The translations under genes and the position numbers were made by a program. This document shows, in pieces, positions 1-8,093 of a DNA stretch of 64,000 nt; the first letter of the stretch is position 1, and each line of letters begins with the position of its first letter. The stretch spans positions 92,733-156,732 of the forward strand of contig JAHYIZ010000002.1 in NCBI GenBank assembly GCA_019429405.1, read 5' to 3'. The DNA is from Paracoccaceae bacterium (GTDB lineage: Bacteria > Pseudomonadota > Alphaproteobacteria > Rhodobacterales > Rhodobacteraceae). The notes under the pieces are model-generated. The model ran no database searches. It saw nothing but the letters and a program-made list of their open reading frames with translations, and was not told the origin of the DNA.

Positions 1-933
1 ATGCACCCCGTGATCGACCTTATGCGCCGCCCGAACCCGGGGCAGGGGCGGGCCGAGTTGCTGGAGGCACTTTTCGGGCAGATTCTATTGACCGGTAACG
101 GGTATCTTGAGGCGGTGGCGGCCGAGGTGGGCCTGCCGCGCGAGCTGCATGTGCTGCGCGCCGACCGCATGAGCATCGTGCCCGGTGCGGATGGCTGGCC
201 GGAAGCCTACGACTACACAGTGGGCGGGCGCAAGCATCGGTTCGACATGCGCGGCCACCCCGACCCGATCTGCCATATCAAGGCGTTTCACCCGCAGGAT
301 GACCATTACGGGCTTTCGCCGATGCAGGCGGCTGCGGTGGCGGTGGATGTGCACAACGCGGCTTCGGGCTGGTCGAAGGCGCTTTTGGACAACGCCGCGC
401 GGCCTTCGGGTGCGATCATCTACAAGGGCGTGGACGGGCAGGGGGCGCTGAGCCCCGACCAGTATGACCGGCTGGTGAGCGAGATGGAGATGCACCATCA
501 GGGCGCACGCAATGCGGGGCGGCCGATGCTGCTGGAAGGCGGCCTTGACTGGAAGCCGATGGGGTTCAGCCCATCGGACATGGAATTTCACGCCACCAAG
601 CAAGCTGCGGCGCGCGAGATTGCGGTGGCCTTCGGCGTGCCGCCGATGCTGCTGGGGATACCGGGCGATGCCACCTACGCAAATTATCAGGAGGCGCACC
701 GGGCGTTTTACCGCCTGACCGTCCTGCCGCTGGCCACGCGGGTTGCGGCGGCGGTGGCCTATTGGCTTTCGGGGTATCTTGGGGCGGCGGTCGAGCTGAA
801 GCCCGATCTGGACCAGATCGCGGCGCTGGCGGCCGAGCGCGACCAGCAATGGGCGCGGGTGGGGGCGGCAAGTTTTCTGACCGATGCCGAAAAGCGCGCG
901 CTTTTGGGGCTGCCGCCGCTGGCGGAGGCCTGA
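1..933 (+). CDS. GTA portal protein (5' partial)
   Basis: HK97-type phage portal protein of a Rhodobacter-like gene transfer agent. It forms the dodecameric ring at the capsid vertex through which DNA is packaged and to which the tail joins. The reading frame is already open at base 1, and the first ATG is an internal methionine. The visible 310 residues lack roughly the first fifth of the family's usual length of about 395. The portal core is recognisable (HPQDDHYGLSP, GVPPMLLGIPGDATYANYQE). It is followed at 3 bp by the next head gene. The terminase large subunit should lie just upstream, outside the window. Confidence 0.92.
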   Translation: MHPVIDLMRRPNPGQGRAELLEALFGQILLTGNGYLEAVAAEVGLPRELHVLRADRMSIVPGADGWPEAYDYTVGGRKHRFDMRGHPDPICHIKAFHPQDDHYGLSPMQAAAVAVDVHNAASGWSKALLDNAARPSGAIIYKGVDGQGALSPDQYDRLVSEMEMHHQGARNAGRPMLLEGGLDWKPMGFSPSDMEFHATKQAAAREIAVAFGVPPMLLGIPGDATYANYQEAHRAFYRLTVLPLATRVAAAVAYWLSGYLGAAVELKPDLDQIAALAAERDQQWARVGAASFLTDAEKRALLGLPPLAEA

Positions 934-936
934 GGT

Positions 937-1170
937 GTGAGCGAGGGCGGCTCACGCTATCTCAAGGCGCCGTTCGAGGTGCACGAGCAGCGTTTTGAGG
1001 CGACCGAGCGGATCATGGCGTTGCAGTTCGGGCAGGTCGAGAAACGTCTGGAACGCATCGAGCAGATGATCGGGGGCCTTGAAAAGAGGCTCTGGATGAC
1101 GGTTTACGGCGTGGTTGCCGTGATCTTGACGCAGGCGGTGCAGGGGGTGCTCTCATGGGCTCCGAATTAG
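937..1170 (+). CDS. GTA small head-formation protein
   Basis: Small protein of 77 residues that occupies the slot between portal and prohead protease in Rhodobacterales GTA clusters, where a short protein needed for head formation is known. Residues about 10-50 are charged and probably helical or coiled coil (QRFEATERIMALQFGQVEKR). Residues about 53-72 form a single hydrophobic segment. It starts with GTG three bases after the portal stop, with GAGGT just before it. Function is inferred from position rather than from a catalytic motif. Confidence 0.75.
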   Translation: MSEGGSRYLKAPFEVHEQRFEATERIMALQFGQVEKRLERIEQMIGGLEKRLWMTVYGVVAVILTQAVQGVLSWAPN

Positions 1171-1180
1171 GAAATTACGC

Positions 1181-1738
1181 ATGAATACGGATGATTACGG
1201 GCTGGAGTTGAAGTTTACCCGGTTGGGCGATGAGGTCTGCGTGACCGATGGCACGGTGATTTCGGGCTATGCGTCGCTGTTTGGCGTGTCCGATCAGGGC
1301 GGCGACGTGGTGCTGCCGGGGGCCTATGGCGCGGGGCTGAAACGCCTTTCGGCGCGCGGGGGCACCGTCAAGATGCTCTGGCAGCACGACCCGGCGCAGC
1401 CGATTGGGGTTTGGGACGAAATCCGCGAGGACGAACGTGGGCTATGGGTCAAGGGCCGCTTGCTGCCCGAGATCGAGAGGGCCCGCGAGGCGGCGGCGCT
1501 GATTGGCGCGGGGGCGATTGACGGGCTGTCGATCGGCTATCGCACGGTGGCCGCCGAAAAGAACGCAAAAGGCCAGCGGCTGCTTGCGGAACTGGAGCTT
1601 TGGGAAGTCTCGGTGGTGACATTCCCGATGCTTGTGCAAGCGCGGGTCGGGGCCAAGGGCGATGTGCCTGAGGCGGCCGATTTGCGCGACCTGGCTGCGG
1701 CCTTGACCGACGCGGCCGGGATTCTGGCGGACCGCTAG
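1181..1738 (+). CDS. GTA prohead protease, HK97 family (S14/U35-like)
   Basis: Serine protease that matures the capsid by clipping the scaffolding N-terminus of the major capsid protein encoded next door. The 185 residues show the HK97 prohead protease signature: His69 in MLWQHD, Ser117 in DGLSIGYR and Glu142 in LWEVSVVTFPM. The length is normal for the family. The ATG lies 10 bp after the preceding stop. It acts once during GTA particle assembly in the cytoplasm. Confidence 0.92.
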   Translation: MNTDDYGLELKFTRLGDEVCVTDGTVISGYASLFGVSDQGGDVVLPGAYGAGLKRLSARGGTVKMLWQHDPAQPIGVWDEIREDERGLWVKGRLLPEIERAREAAALIGAGAIDGLSIGYRTVAAEKNAKGQRLLAELELWEVSVVTFPMLVQARVGAKGDVPEAADLRDLAAALTDAAGILADR

Positions 1739-1781
1739 GCCGCGCCGGACCCCTCAACCCTAACGAACAGGTGGAGTGACG

Positions 1782-2981
1782 ATGAAGACCGAGAGCAAGG
1801 CTCGGGCCGGGACGGGCGTGTCCGACGGCCCGGCACCGGTGGCTGAGGTGAAAACCGCGCTGGCCGGGTTCCTGAACGAGATCAAGGGCTTTCAGGACGA
1901 AGTGAAGACAAGGTTGCAACAACAGGAAGAGCGACTGACCATGCTGAATATGAAGACGACGAACAGCGGGCGCCCCGCCCTTTCCGCCGCCGCGCACGAC
2001 GAAGCGCCGCATCAGAAGGCCTTTGCCGCGTATCTGCGGTCGGGCGATGATGACGCGCTGCGGGGGCTGGCGCTGGAAGGCAAGGCGCTGAATACCGCGG
2101 TGGCCGCTGAGGGCGGCTATCTGGTGGACCCGCAGACTTCGGAGGCGATCCGCGGCGTGCTGAAGGCGACCGCCTCGATCCGTCAGGTCGCCAACGTGGT
2201 GAACGTCGAGGCCACCAGCTATGATGTGTTGGTGGACCATACCGAAATGGGTTCGGGCTGGGCCTCGGAAACCGCGAACCTAACGGAAACCGGCACGCCG
2301 CAGATCGACCGCATCAGCATTCCACTGCATGAGCTGAGCGCGATGCCCAAGGCCAGCCAGCGGCTGCTGGATGACAGCGCCTTTGACATTGAAGGGTGGC
2401 TTGCGCAGCGCATCGCCGACAAGTTCGCCCGCGCCGAAGCGGCGGCCTTTGTGGGCGGCGATGGCGTGGACAAGCCCAAGGGCTTTCTGACCCACGCCAA
2501 GGTGGACAATGGTTCGTGGACTTGGGGAAGCCTTGGCTATGTGGCCACCGGCAACAACGGCGATTTTGCAACCGTCAACGCTTCGGATGCGATCGTGGAC
2601 CTTGTCTACGCGCTTGATGCCGAATACCGGGCCAACGGCGCCTTCGTAATGAATTCGAAGACCGCGGGTGCGGTGCGCAAGATGAAGGACGCCGACGGGC
2701 GGTTTCTGTGGAGCGACAGCTTGCAGGCGGGCGAACCGGCGCGGCTGATGGGCTACCCGGTGCTGATCGCCGAAGACATGCCCGACATCGCGGCGGGCAC
2801 CTTTGCAGTGGCATTCGGCGATTTCAAATACGGCTATACGGTTGCCGAGCGCCCCGATCTGCGGGTGCTGCGTGACCCGTTCTCGGCCAAGCCGCACGTG
2901 CTGTTCTACGCCTCCAAACGCGTGGGCGGCGATGTGAGTGATTTCGCCGCGATCAAGCTGTTGAAGTTCGCCGCGTCGTAA
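1782..2981 (+). CDS. GTA major capsid protein, HK97 fold
   Basis: Structural protein of the GTA head, 399 residues. Residues about 1-95 are a charged, coiled-coil-like scaffold (the delta domain) expected to be removed by the upstream protease. The HK97 fold follows from about residue 105 (VAAEGGYLVDPQTSEAIR onward). The ATG at 1782 is chosen over a GTG six bases earlier because GGAG at 1773-1776 has correct spacing for it. A hairpin with a T-rich tail directly follows the stop, which may set the excess of capsid over the downstream tail genes. Confidence 0.95.
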   Translation: MKTESKARAGTGVSDGPAPVAEVKTALAGFLNEIKGFQDEVKTRLQQQEERLTMLNMKTTNSGRPALSAAAHDEAPHQKAFAAYLRSGDDDALRGLALEGKALNTAVAAEGGYLVDPQTSEAIRGVLKATASIRQVANVVNVEATSYDVLVDHTEMGSGWASETANLTETGTPQIDRISIPLHELSAMPKASQRLLDDSAFDIEGWLAQRIADKFARAEAAAFVGGDGVDKPKGFLTHAKVDNGSWTWGSLGYVATGNNGDFATVNASDAIVDLVYALDAEYRANGAFVMNSKTAGAVRKMKDADGRFLWSDSLQAGEPARLMGYPVLIAEDMPDIAAGTFAVAFGDFKYGYTVAERPDLRVLRDPFSAKPHVLFYASKRVGGDVSDFAAIKLLKFAAS

Positions 2982-2993
2982 GGGCGCGCGCAG

Positions 2994-3017
2994 GGGGCGG
3001 CAAACCGCCCCTTCTTT
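2994..3017 (+). terminator. Intercistronic hairpin after the capsid gene
   Basis: Perfect 7-bp stem GGGGCGG (2994-3000) / CCGCCCC (3005-3011) with a four-base loop, followed by TTCTTT. It lies 13 bp after the capsid stop, in the only sizeable gap of the GTA head block. It may act as a partial terminator or an mRNA 3' stabiliser. It is unlikely to stop all transcription, because the tail genes have no other obvious promoter. Confidence 0.6.
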
Positions 3018-3129
3018 CGGGCGCGGGTTCGAGGCCCGCTGTTGCCTAGCTGCTCCCTCCGTCCGAGCGACGGCGGGGCGGCCCGCGCCCGAATTCTGCC
3101 CCGTGGGCACCAATTTGTGGAGATTTCCC

Positions 3130-3726
3130 ATGATGCTGATCGAAGAAACGGCGGTGCCCGCCGGGGCTTTGCCAATGGCGGAGTTTCGAGACCATTTGCG
3201 GCTGGGCACCGGCTTTGCCGATGTGAGCGCGGCCGATGCGGCGTTGGAGGCATACCTGCGCGCGGCGCTGGCGGCGATTGAGGCGCGCACCGCAAAGGTG
3301 TTGCTGGAACGTGATTTTCTGCTGACACTTGAGGATTGGCGCGGCCCTGAGGCGCAGCCCCTGCCGGTGGCGCCGGTGAGCGTGATCGGAGCGGTGCGGC
3401 TGCGCGATGCTGCGGGGGTGGTCCAGCTCGTGGCGCCCGAGCGCTATCGGCTGGTGCGCGACATGAGCCGCCCGCGCGTGCAGGGCGTCGGGGGCAGCCT
3501 GCCGGGGGTGCCGCGCGAGGGCGCGGTCGAGATTGCCTTTACCGCGGGCTTCGGGCCGGATTGGGGAAGCCTGCCGGTCGATCTGGCGCAGGCGGTGTTT
3601 TTGTTGGCGGCGCAGTATTACGAGCAGCGCCATGAGGGCTTTGGCGAGGCGCAGGCGATGCCGTTCGGGGTGATGGCGCTGATCGCGCCGTGGCGCACGG
3701 TGCGCGTGCTCGGGGGGCGGCGATGA
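3130..3726 (+). CDS. GTA head-tail adaptor protein (gp6-like)
   Basis: Phage gp6-like head-tail connector of 198 residues that sits under the portal ring. Residues about 10-60 show the helical connector pattern (FRDHLRLGTGFADVSAADAALEAYLRAAL). The ATG at 3130 is preceded by GTGGAGA at 3117-3123; a GTG at 3103 is in frame but has no ribosome site. It overlaps the next gene by four bases (ATGA). Confidence 0.85.
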   Translation: MMLIEETAVPAGALPMAEFRDHLRLGTGFADVSAADAALEAYLRAALAAIEARTAKVLLERDFLLTLEDWRGPEAQPLPVAPVSVIGAVRLRDAAGVVQLVAPERYRLVRDMSRPRVQGVGGSLPGVPREGAVEIAFTAGFGPDWGSLPVDLAQAVFLLAAQYYEQRHEGFGEAQAMPFGVMALIAPWRTVRVLGGRR

Positions 3727-4061
3727 GGGCGCCTCGGTTGAACCGCGCGCTGGTGCTGGAGGAGGCCGTGCGGCTGGCTGACGGCGCGGGCGGCCATACG
3801 CTTGACTGGGTGGCGTTGGGCACGCTTTGGGCCGAGGTGAAACCGGGTGCCGGGCGCGAACGCGCGGGCGAGTTTGTCACGCTTGCCACGGTGCCCTATC
3901 GCATCACGGTGCGGGCGGCCGCACAAGGCAGCCCGCGCCGCCCGCGCCCCGAGCAGCGCTTGCGCGATGGCGACCGGGTGTTTCGCATTGCGGCGGTGAG
4001 CGAGGCGGATGCGACGGGCCACTACCTGACATGTTTCGCGCACGAGGAGGTCGTGGCATGA
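3723..4061 (+). CDS. GTA head-tail stopper / head closure protein (gp7-like)
   Basis: Small 112-residue beta-rich protein of the SPP1 gp16 / phage head-tail joining type, which seals the connector after DNA packaging. It starts at the ATG overlapping the previous stop and itself overlaps the next start by four bases, indicating translational coupling. Family assignment rests on size, position and weak similarity (LGTLWAEVKPGAGRER, YRITVRAA, DGDRVFRIAAVSE). Confidence 0.8.
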   Translation: MRAPRLNRALVLEEAVRLADGAGGHTLDWVALGTLWAEVKPGAGRERAGEFVTLATVPYRITVRAAAQGSPRRPRPEQRLRDGDRVFRIAAVSEADATGHYLTCFAHEEVVA

Positions 4062-4465
4062 GCTATGCAGCAGCAAGTGCATTGCAGGCAGCGGTGTATC
4101 AGCGGTTGCGCGCCTCGGATGCGCTCGATGCGCTGGTGGGTGACGCGATTTACGATGCGGCGCCGCCGGGACCGATGTCCGGCACCTATGTGAGCCTTGG
4201 GCCAGAGGACGCGCGCGATGCCTCGGACGCCACCGGCGCAGGGGCGGAGCATGACTTTGTGGTTTCGGTCGTGACCGATGCCGCCGGGTTCCAGACCGCC
4301 AAGGCAGTCGCGGCGGCGGTTTCGGATGCGCTGGTGGATGCGGCGCTGATGCTGGCGCGGGGGCGGCTGGTTGGCCTGTGGTTTCTGCGGGCCCGCGCGC
4401 GGCGCGTGGACGCTGGCGCGACGCGGCGCATCGACCTGACCTTCCGGGCGCGGGTCGAGGCTTGA
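4058..4465 (+). CDS. GTA tail terminator, DUF3168 family
   Basis: Tail-completion (terminator) protein of the DUF3168 family, 135 residues, which caps the tail tube where it meets the head. The family pattern is visible from the N-terminus (ALQAAVYQRLRASDALDALV, IYDAAP, YVSLGPEDARDASD) to the C-terminus (TRRIDLTFRARVE). The ATG lies inside the preceding stop (ATGA overlap). Confidence 0.88.
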   Translation: MSYAAASALQAAVYQRLRASDALDALVGDAIYDAAPPGPMSGTYVSLGPEDARDASDATGAGAEHDFVVSVVTDAAGFQTAKAVAAAVSDALVDAALMLARGRLVGLWFLRARARRVDAGATRRIDLTFRARVEA

Positions 4466-4531
4466 CGCACAATTCTGGCCGTCATGCCGGCGCGACCGGC
4501 GGGCCTTTGAGTCATCAATCGGAGAAAAACC

Positions 4532-4945
4532 ATGGCGGCACAGAACGGCAAAGACCTGTTGGTCAAACTCGACCTTACGGGAAGCGGGCAATTTGAGACC
4601 ATCGCGGGGCTGCGCGCCACGCGGATCAGCTTTAACGCGGAAACGGTGGATGTGACGAGCCTTGAAAGCCAGGGCGGATGGCGCGAGCTGTTGGCGGGGG
4701 CAGGGGTGAAGTCGGCCGCGATCTCGGGGTCTGGCGTGTTTAAGGATGCGGCCACCGACGAGCGCGCACGGCAGATCTTCTTTGACGGCGAAGTGCCTGA
4801 TTTTCAAGTGATAATCCCTGCTTTCGGCGTCGTGCAGGGGCCGTTCATGATTACGTCGGTCGAGTACGCAGGCACCTATAACGGCGAGGCGACCTATGAG
4901 GTTTCGATGGCTTCGGCGGGTGTGCTGAGCTTTACGGCGCTGTGA
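4532..4945 (+). CDS. GTA major tail (tube) protein
   Basis: Tail tube subunit of the TP901-1 / TIGR02126 type, 137 residues. The N-terminus (NGKDLLVKLDLTGSGQFETI) and the immunoglobulin-like ending (YNGEATYEVSMASAGVLSFTAL) are typical. GGAGAAAA sits a few bases before the ATG, giving a strong ribosome site and a 66-bp gap from the preceding gene. Both fit a protein needed in many copies. Confidence 0.9.
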   Translation: MAAQNGKDLLVKLDLTGSGQFETIAGLRATRISFNAETVDVTSLESQGGWRELLAGAGVKSAAISGSGVFKDAATDERARQIFFDGEVPDFQVIIPAFGVVQGPFMITSVEYAGTYNGEATYEVSMASAGVLSFTAL

Positions 4946-5265
4946 TGGCGAACCCCTGGGCGGGTGAGGTGGCGGTCTGGCTCGATGGCCGCCGCCATGT
5001 GGCAAAGCTGACGCTGGGGGCGCTGGCCGAGCTGGAGGCGGAGTTGGCGGCGGGCAGCCTGATCGAGCTGGTCGAGCGCTTTGAAGCGGGGCGATTTTCG
5101 ACCCGCGACGTGCTGGCGCTGTTGGTTGCGGGCTTGCGCGGCGGCGGCTGGCAGGGCGAGGCCGCGGATTTGCGCACGGTGGAGATTGGCGGCGGGCCGG
5201 TTGAGGCGGCGCGGGTGGCGGCGGAGCTTTTGGCGCGCGCCTTCGCGGCGCCGGGCGCGACATGA
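4945..5265 (+). CDS. GTA tail assembly chaperone (gp10-like)
   Basis: Short 106-residue protein in the position of the tail assembly chaperone, which binds the tape measure during tail growth. It carries the family pattern AVWLDGRRHVAKLTLGALAELEAEL. The ATG at 4945 shares a base with the preceding stop (TGATG); a GTG one codon earlier is also possible. It overlaps the next gene by four bases. Confidence 0.8.
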   Translation: MANPWAGEVAVWLDGRRHVAKLTLGALAELEAELAAGSLIELVERFEAGRFSTRDVLALLVAGLRGGGWQGEAADLRTVEIGGGPVEAARVAAELLARAFAAPGAT

Positions 5266-5480
5266 GCGGGCTCGACTGGCCGGGGCTGATGCGGGCTGGG
5301 ATGCGGGGGCTGGGGCTGCGCCCCGAGGAGTTCTGGCGGCTGACCCCGGCGGAGCTGGCGTTGATGCTGGGCGAGGCCGCGGGCACCCCGCCGCTGACGC
5401 GCGTGCGGTTGGGCGAACTGGCGGCAGAATGGCCGGATCAGGTGAAAGGATCTGACGATGATCGAGGTGGACGGGCTTGA
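5262..5480 (+). CDS. GTA second tail assembly chaperone (TIGR02216-like)
   Basis: Small 72-residue protein of the type placed between gp10 and the tape measure in GTA clusters (DWPGLMRAGMRGLGLRPEEFWRLTP is characteristic). In many phages the equivalent second chaperone is made by a programmed frameshift. Here it is a separate gene that starts by ATGA overlap and runs 23 bp into the tape-measure gene, so the two are presumably coupled. Confidence 0.78.
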   Translation: MSGLDWPGLMRAGMRGLGLRPEEFWRLTPAELALMLGEAAGTPPLTRVRLGELAAEWPDQVKGSDDDRGGRA

Positions 5481-6120
5481 CGGGCTTGGCCAGCAGGCGG
5501 CCGCGCTGGAGCGCAGTCTTGGCGGTGCCGAAGCGATGGCGGCGGCGTTCAACGCCGAGCTGGGCCGGATGCAGCAAAGCATGACCTTTACCAGCCGCGA
5601 GGTTGGGGCGCTGAGCACCAGCATCGGGCGCGGGCTGCGCAAGGCTTTTGACGGGCTCATCTTTGACGGCATGAAGCTCAGCGATGTGCTGCGCGAGGTG
5701 GCGCGCAGCATGTCTGACAGTGTGTATGCCGCAGCGATGAAGCCCGTGCAGAATGCGATCGGCGGGGGAATTGCCAACGCCATGAATGGCTTGCTGAGCG
5801 GGATGTTTCCGTTTGCGCAGGGCGGCGCATTTGCGCAGGGGCGGGTGATGCCCTTTGCCAAGGGTGGCGTGGTCGCGTCACCCACATCGTTTGCGATGCG
5901 CGGTGGGCGCGGTCTGATGGGTGAGGCCGGGCCTGAGGCGATCATGCCGCTGGCGCGAGGTGCCGACGGGCGGTTGGGTGTGCAGGCGGCGGGCGGCGGG
6001 CGGTCGGTGCATGTGGTGATGAACATAACCACGCCAGATGCTGCGGGCTTTGCGCGCAGCCAAAGCCAGATCGCCGCCCAACTGGGGCGTGTTCTGTCGC
6101 GTGGCGAGCGCAACCGCTGA
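5458..6120 (+). CDS. GTA tape measure protein
   Basis: Tape measure protein of 220 residues that sets tail length. It is very short compared with phage homologues, as expected for the short GTA tail. It has a helical N-terminal half (ALERSLGGAEAMAAAFNAEL; MTFTSREVGALSTSIGRG), glycine-rich repeats near 105-135 (FAQGGAFAQGRVMPFAKGGV) and the conserved segment GLMGEAGPEAIMPLARGADG. The ATG at 5458 has AAAGGA at 5445-5450. Confidence 0.88.
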   Translation: MIEVDGLDGLGQQAAALERSLGGAEAMAAAFNAELGRMQQSMTFTSREVGALSTSIGRGLRKAFDGLIFDGMKLSDVLREVARSMSDSVYAAAMKPVQNAIGGGIANAMNGLLSGMFPFAQGGAFAQGRVMPFAKGGVVASPTSFAMRGGRGLMGEAGPEAIMPLARGADGRLGVQAAGGGRSVHVVMNITTPDAAGFARSQSQIAAQLGRVLSRGERNR

Positions 6121-6130
6121 GGAGGGGACA

Positions 6131-6763
6131 ATGGCATTTCACGAAATACGGTTTCCGGCCAACCTGAGCTTCGGCTCGGTCGGCGGGCCAGAGCGGCGCA
6201 CCGAAATTGTGGCGCTCGCCAACGGGTTTGAAGAGCGCAACACGCCCTGGGCACATTCGCGGCGCCACTACGATGCGGGCGTGGGCCTGCGCAGCCTCGA
6301 TGATGTTGAGGCGTTGCTGGCCTTTTTCGAGGCGCGGCAGGGGCAGTTGCATGGGTTTCGCTGGAAGGACTGGGCGGACTACAAATCATGCCTCTCGTCG
6401 CGCACGGTGGCCTATGACGACCAGCAGATTGGGGCGGGCGATGGTGTGCGCACGCAGTTTCAGCTGCAGAAAACCTACGTTTCGGGCGGTGTGGGCTATA
6501 CGCGGCCAATCGCAAAGCCGGTGCTGGGCACGGTGCGGGTGGGGGTGCAGGGGCACCACCAGGCCGAAGCGGTCGATTTCGGGGTTGATCTGGCGACGGG
6601 GGTCGTGACCTTCGAAACTGCGCCTCCGGCGGGCGCACAGGTGACCGCCGGGTTCGAGTTCGATGTGCCGGTGCGCTTTGACACAGACCGCATTCTGGTC
6701 TCGGTGGCGTCGTTTCAGGCAGGTGATTTGCCGCAGGTTCCGGTGGTGGAGGTGCGCGTCTGA
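6131..6763 (+). CDS. GTA distal tail protein, DUF2460/TIGR02217
   Basis: Distal tail component of 210 residues, DUF2460 family, linking the tail tube to the hub. The family start is clear (FHEIRFPANLSFGSVGGPER), as is the middle motif (HGFRWKDWADYKSC). A strong GGAGGGG lies three bases before the ATG. It is followed without a gap by the hub gene (TGATG). Confidence 0.92.
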   Translation: MAFHEIRFPANLSFGSVGGPERRTEIVALANGFEERNTPWAHSRRHYDAGVGLRSLDDVEALLAFFEARQGQLHGFRWKDWADYKSCLSSRTVAYDDQQIGAGDGVRTQFQLQKTYVSGGVGYTRPIAKPVLGTVRVGVQGHHQAEAVDFGVDLATGVVTFETAPPAGAQVTAGFEFDVPVRFDTDRILVSVASFQAGDLPQVPVVEVRV

Positions 6764-7653
6764 TGGCTTTTCCGCAAGCTTTGAAGTCGCATCTGGCTAC
6801 GGGCGCGACCACGATTTGCCGGGCCTGGGCGGTGGGGCGGAGCGACGGCGTGGTCTTGGGCTTTACCGACCACGATGTTGCGCTGGGCTTTGACGACATC
6901 GCGTTTCAGCCGGAAAGCGGCATGACGGCAAAGGCGCTTTCGCAAGGCACCGGGCTTGCGGTTGACAACACCGAAGTGGTGGGCGCGCTCTCGTCTGATG
7001 CGATCTGCGAGGTTGACGTCATGGCGGGGCGCTATGATGGCGCTGAAGTGCGGGTCTGGCAGGTGAACTGGGCTGAGGTTAGCCAGCGGGTGCTGCTGTT
7101 TCGGGGCCATCTGGGCGAGATCACGCGCGGCGAAGGGGCCTTTAGTGCCGAATTGCGCGGGTTGACCGAAGCCTTGGCGGGCGCGGCGGGCACCATCTAT
7201 CAGGCAGGCTGCGGCGCGGTTCTGGGCGATGCGCGATGCGGTGTCGATCTGTCCGCGCCGGGGTATTTCGTGGAATGCGCTGCCGCAGAGGTCAGCGACG
7301 CGCGGGTTTTCGGCTTTGCCGGCCTTGGCGGGTTTGCCGACCGCTGGTTCGAGAAGGGGCGATTGCGCGTGCTTACCGGCGTTGCCGCCGGGCTGAAAGG
7401 GGTGGTGAAAAACGACAGGCTGCTGGGTTCGGGCTCCCGGCATGTGGAACTTTGGCAGGGTCTGCGGGCCGAGATCGCCGCGGGTGATATGATCCGGCTT
7501 GAAGCTGGCTGTGACCGGCGATTGGAAACCTGCCGGTTGAAGTTCGCCAATGTGCAAAATTTCCGAGGGTTTCCGCATATTCCCGGCGAGGACTGGTTGA
7601 GCGCCTATCCGCTGCGCGCGGGCGTGAACGACGGCGGGAGCATGTGGCGATGA
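6763..7653 (+). CDS. GTA tail hub protein, DUF2163/TIGR02218, probable Fe-S binder
   Basis: Baseplate hub of 296 residues (DUF2163 family) between the distal tail protein and the megatron. Four cysteines fall in two pairs, Cys150/Cys159 (GCGAVLGDARC) and Cys250/Cys257 (GCDRRLETC). They match the family pattern that holds an iron-sulfur cluster in the R. capsulatus GTA hub. The C-terminal segment (NVQNFRGFPHIPGEDWL) is diagnostic. It overlaps the peptidase gene by four bases. Confidence 0.92.
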   Translation: MAFPQALKSHLATGATTICRAWAVGRSDGVVLGFTDHDVALGFDDIAFQPESGMTAKALSQGTGLAVDNTEVVGALSSDAICEVDVMAGRYDGAEVRVWQVNWAEVSQRVLLFRGHLGEITRGEGAFSAELRGLTEALAGAAGTIYQAGCGAVLGDARCGVDLSAPGYFVECAAAEVSDARVFGFAGLGGFADRWFEKGRLRVLTGVAAGLKGVVKNDRLLGSGSRHVELWQGLRAEIAAGDMIRLEAGCDRRLETCRLKFANVQNFRGFPHIPGEDWLSAYPLRAGVNDGGSMWR

Positions 7654-8093
7654 CGGGCGCGCGCGTGGTCGCCGCAGCACGGGAATGGATCGGCACGCCC
7701 TACTGCCACCAGCAATCGACCAAGGGTGCAGGGTGCGATTGTCTGGGTCTTCTGCGGGGGGTGTGGCGCGAAGTTCGTGGTGCCGAACCCGAGAGTGTGC
7801 CGCCCTACAGCCCCGACTGGTCGGAGGCTGCGCGCGACGAGCGGCTTTGGTGCGCGGCTGCGCGGCATCTTCTTGCGGTGCCCGGTGGCGCGCCTCTGCA
7901 ACCCGGCGATGTGATCCTGTTTCGAATGCGCGCCGGCGCGGTGGCCAAGCACCTTGGGATTGTGGCCGAGGCGGGCGCCGCGCCCACATTCGTTCACGCC
8001 TACACGGGCCACGGGGTGGTTGAAAGCCCGCTTGCCGTGCCTTGGCGTCGCAGGATTGCCGCGCGATTTCGAATTTCTGAAGGAGTGACGTGA
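7650..8093 (+). CDS. GTA NlpC/P60-family cell-wall peptidase
   Basis: Tail-tip peptidase of 147 residues, expected to cut recipient peptidoglycan as GTA DNA enters. The NlpC/P60 catalytic pair is visible: Cys31 in GAGCDCLGLL and His101 in VAKHLGIVAE, with LQPGDVILF between them. It starts at the ATG overlapping the hub stop (ATGA), and its stop overlaps the megatron start. Confidence 0.92.
   Translation: MTGARVVAAAREWIGTPYCHQQSTKGAGCDCLGLLRGVWREVRGAEPESVPPYSPDWSEAARDERLWCAAARHLLAVPGGAPLQPGDVILFRMRAGAVAKHLGIVAEAGAAPTFVHAYTGHGVVESPLAVPWRRRIAARFRISEGVT

Noticed and set aside
3018..3050. GGTTCGAGGCC resembling a tRNA T-loop
   Set aside because: No matching acceptor, D or anticodon arms can be folded around it; it is intergenic sequence before the adaptor gene.
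4932..6899. Long open frame of 655 codons on the minus strand under the GTA tail genes
   Set aside because: Its translation is Pro/Arg/Ser-rich low-complexity typical of antisense frames in high-GC DNA, and it spans six well-supported plus-strand genes.
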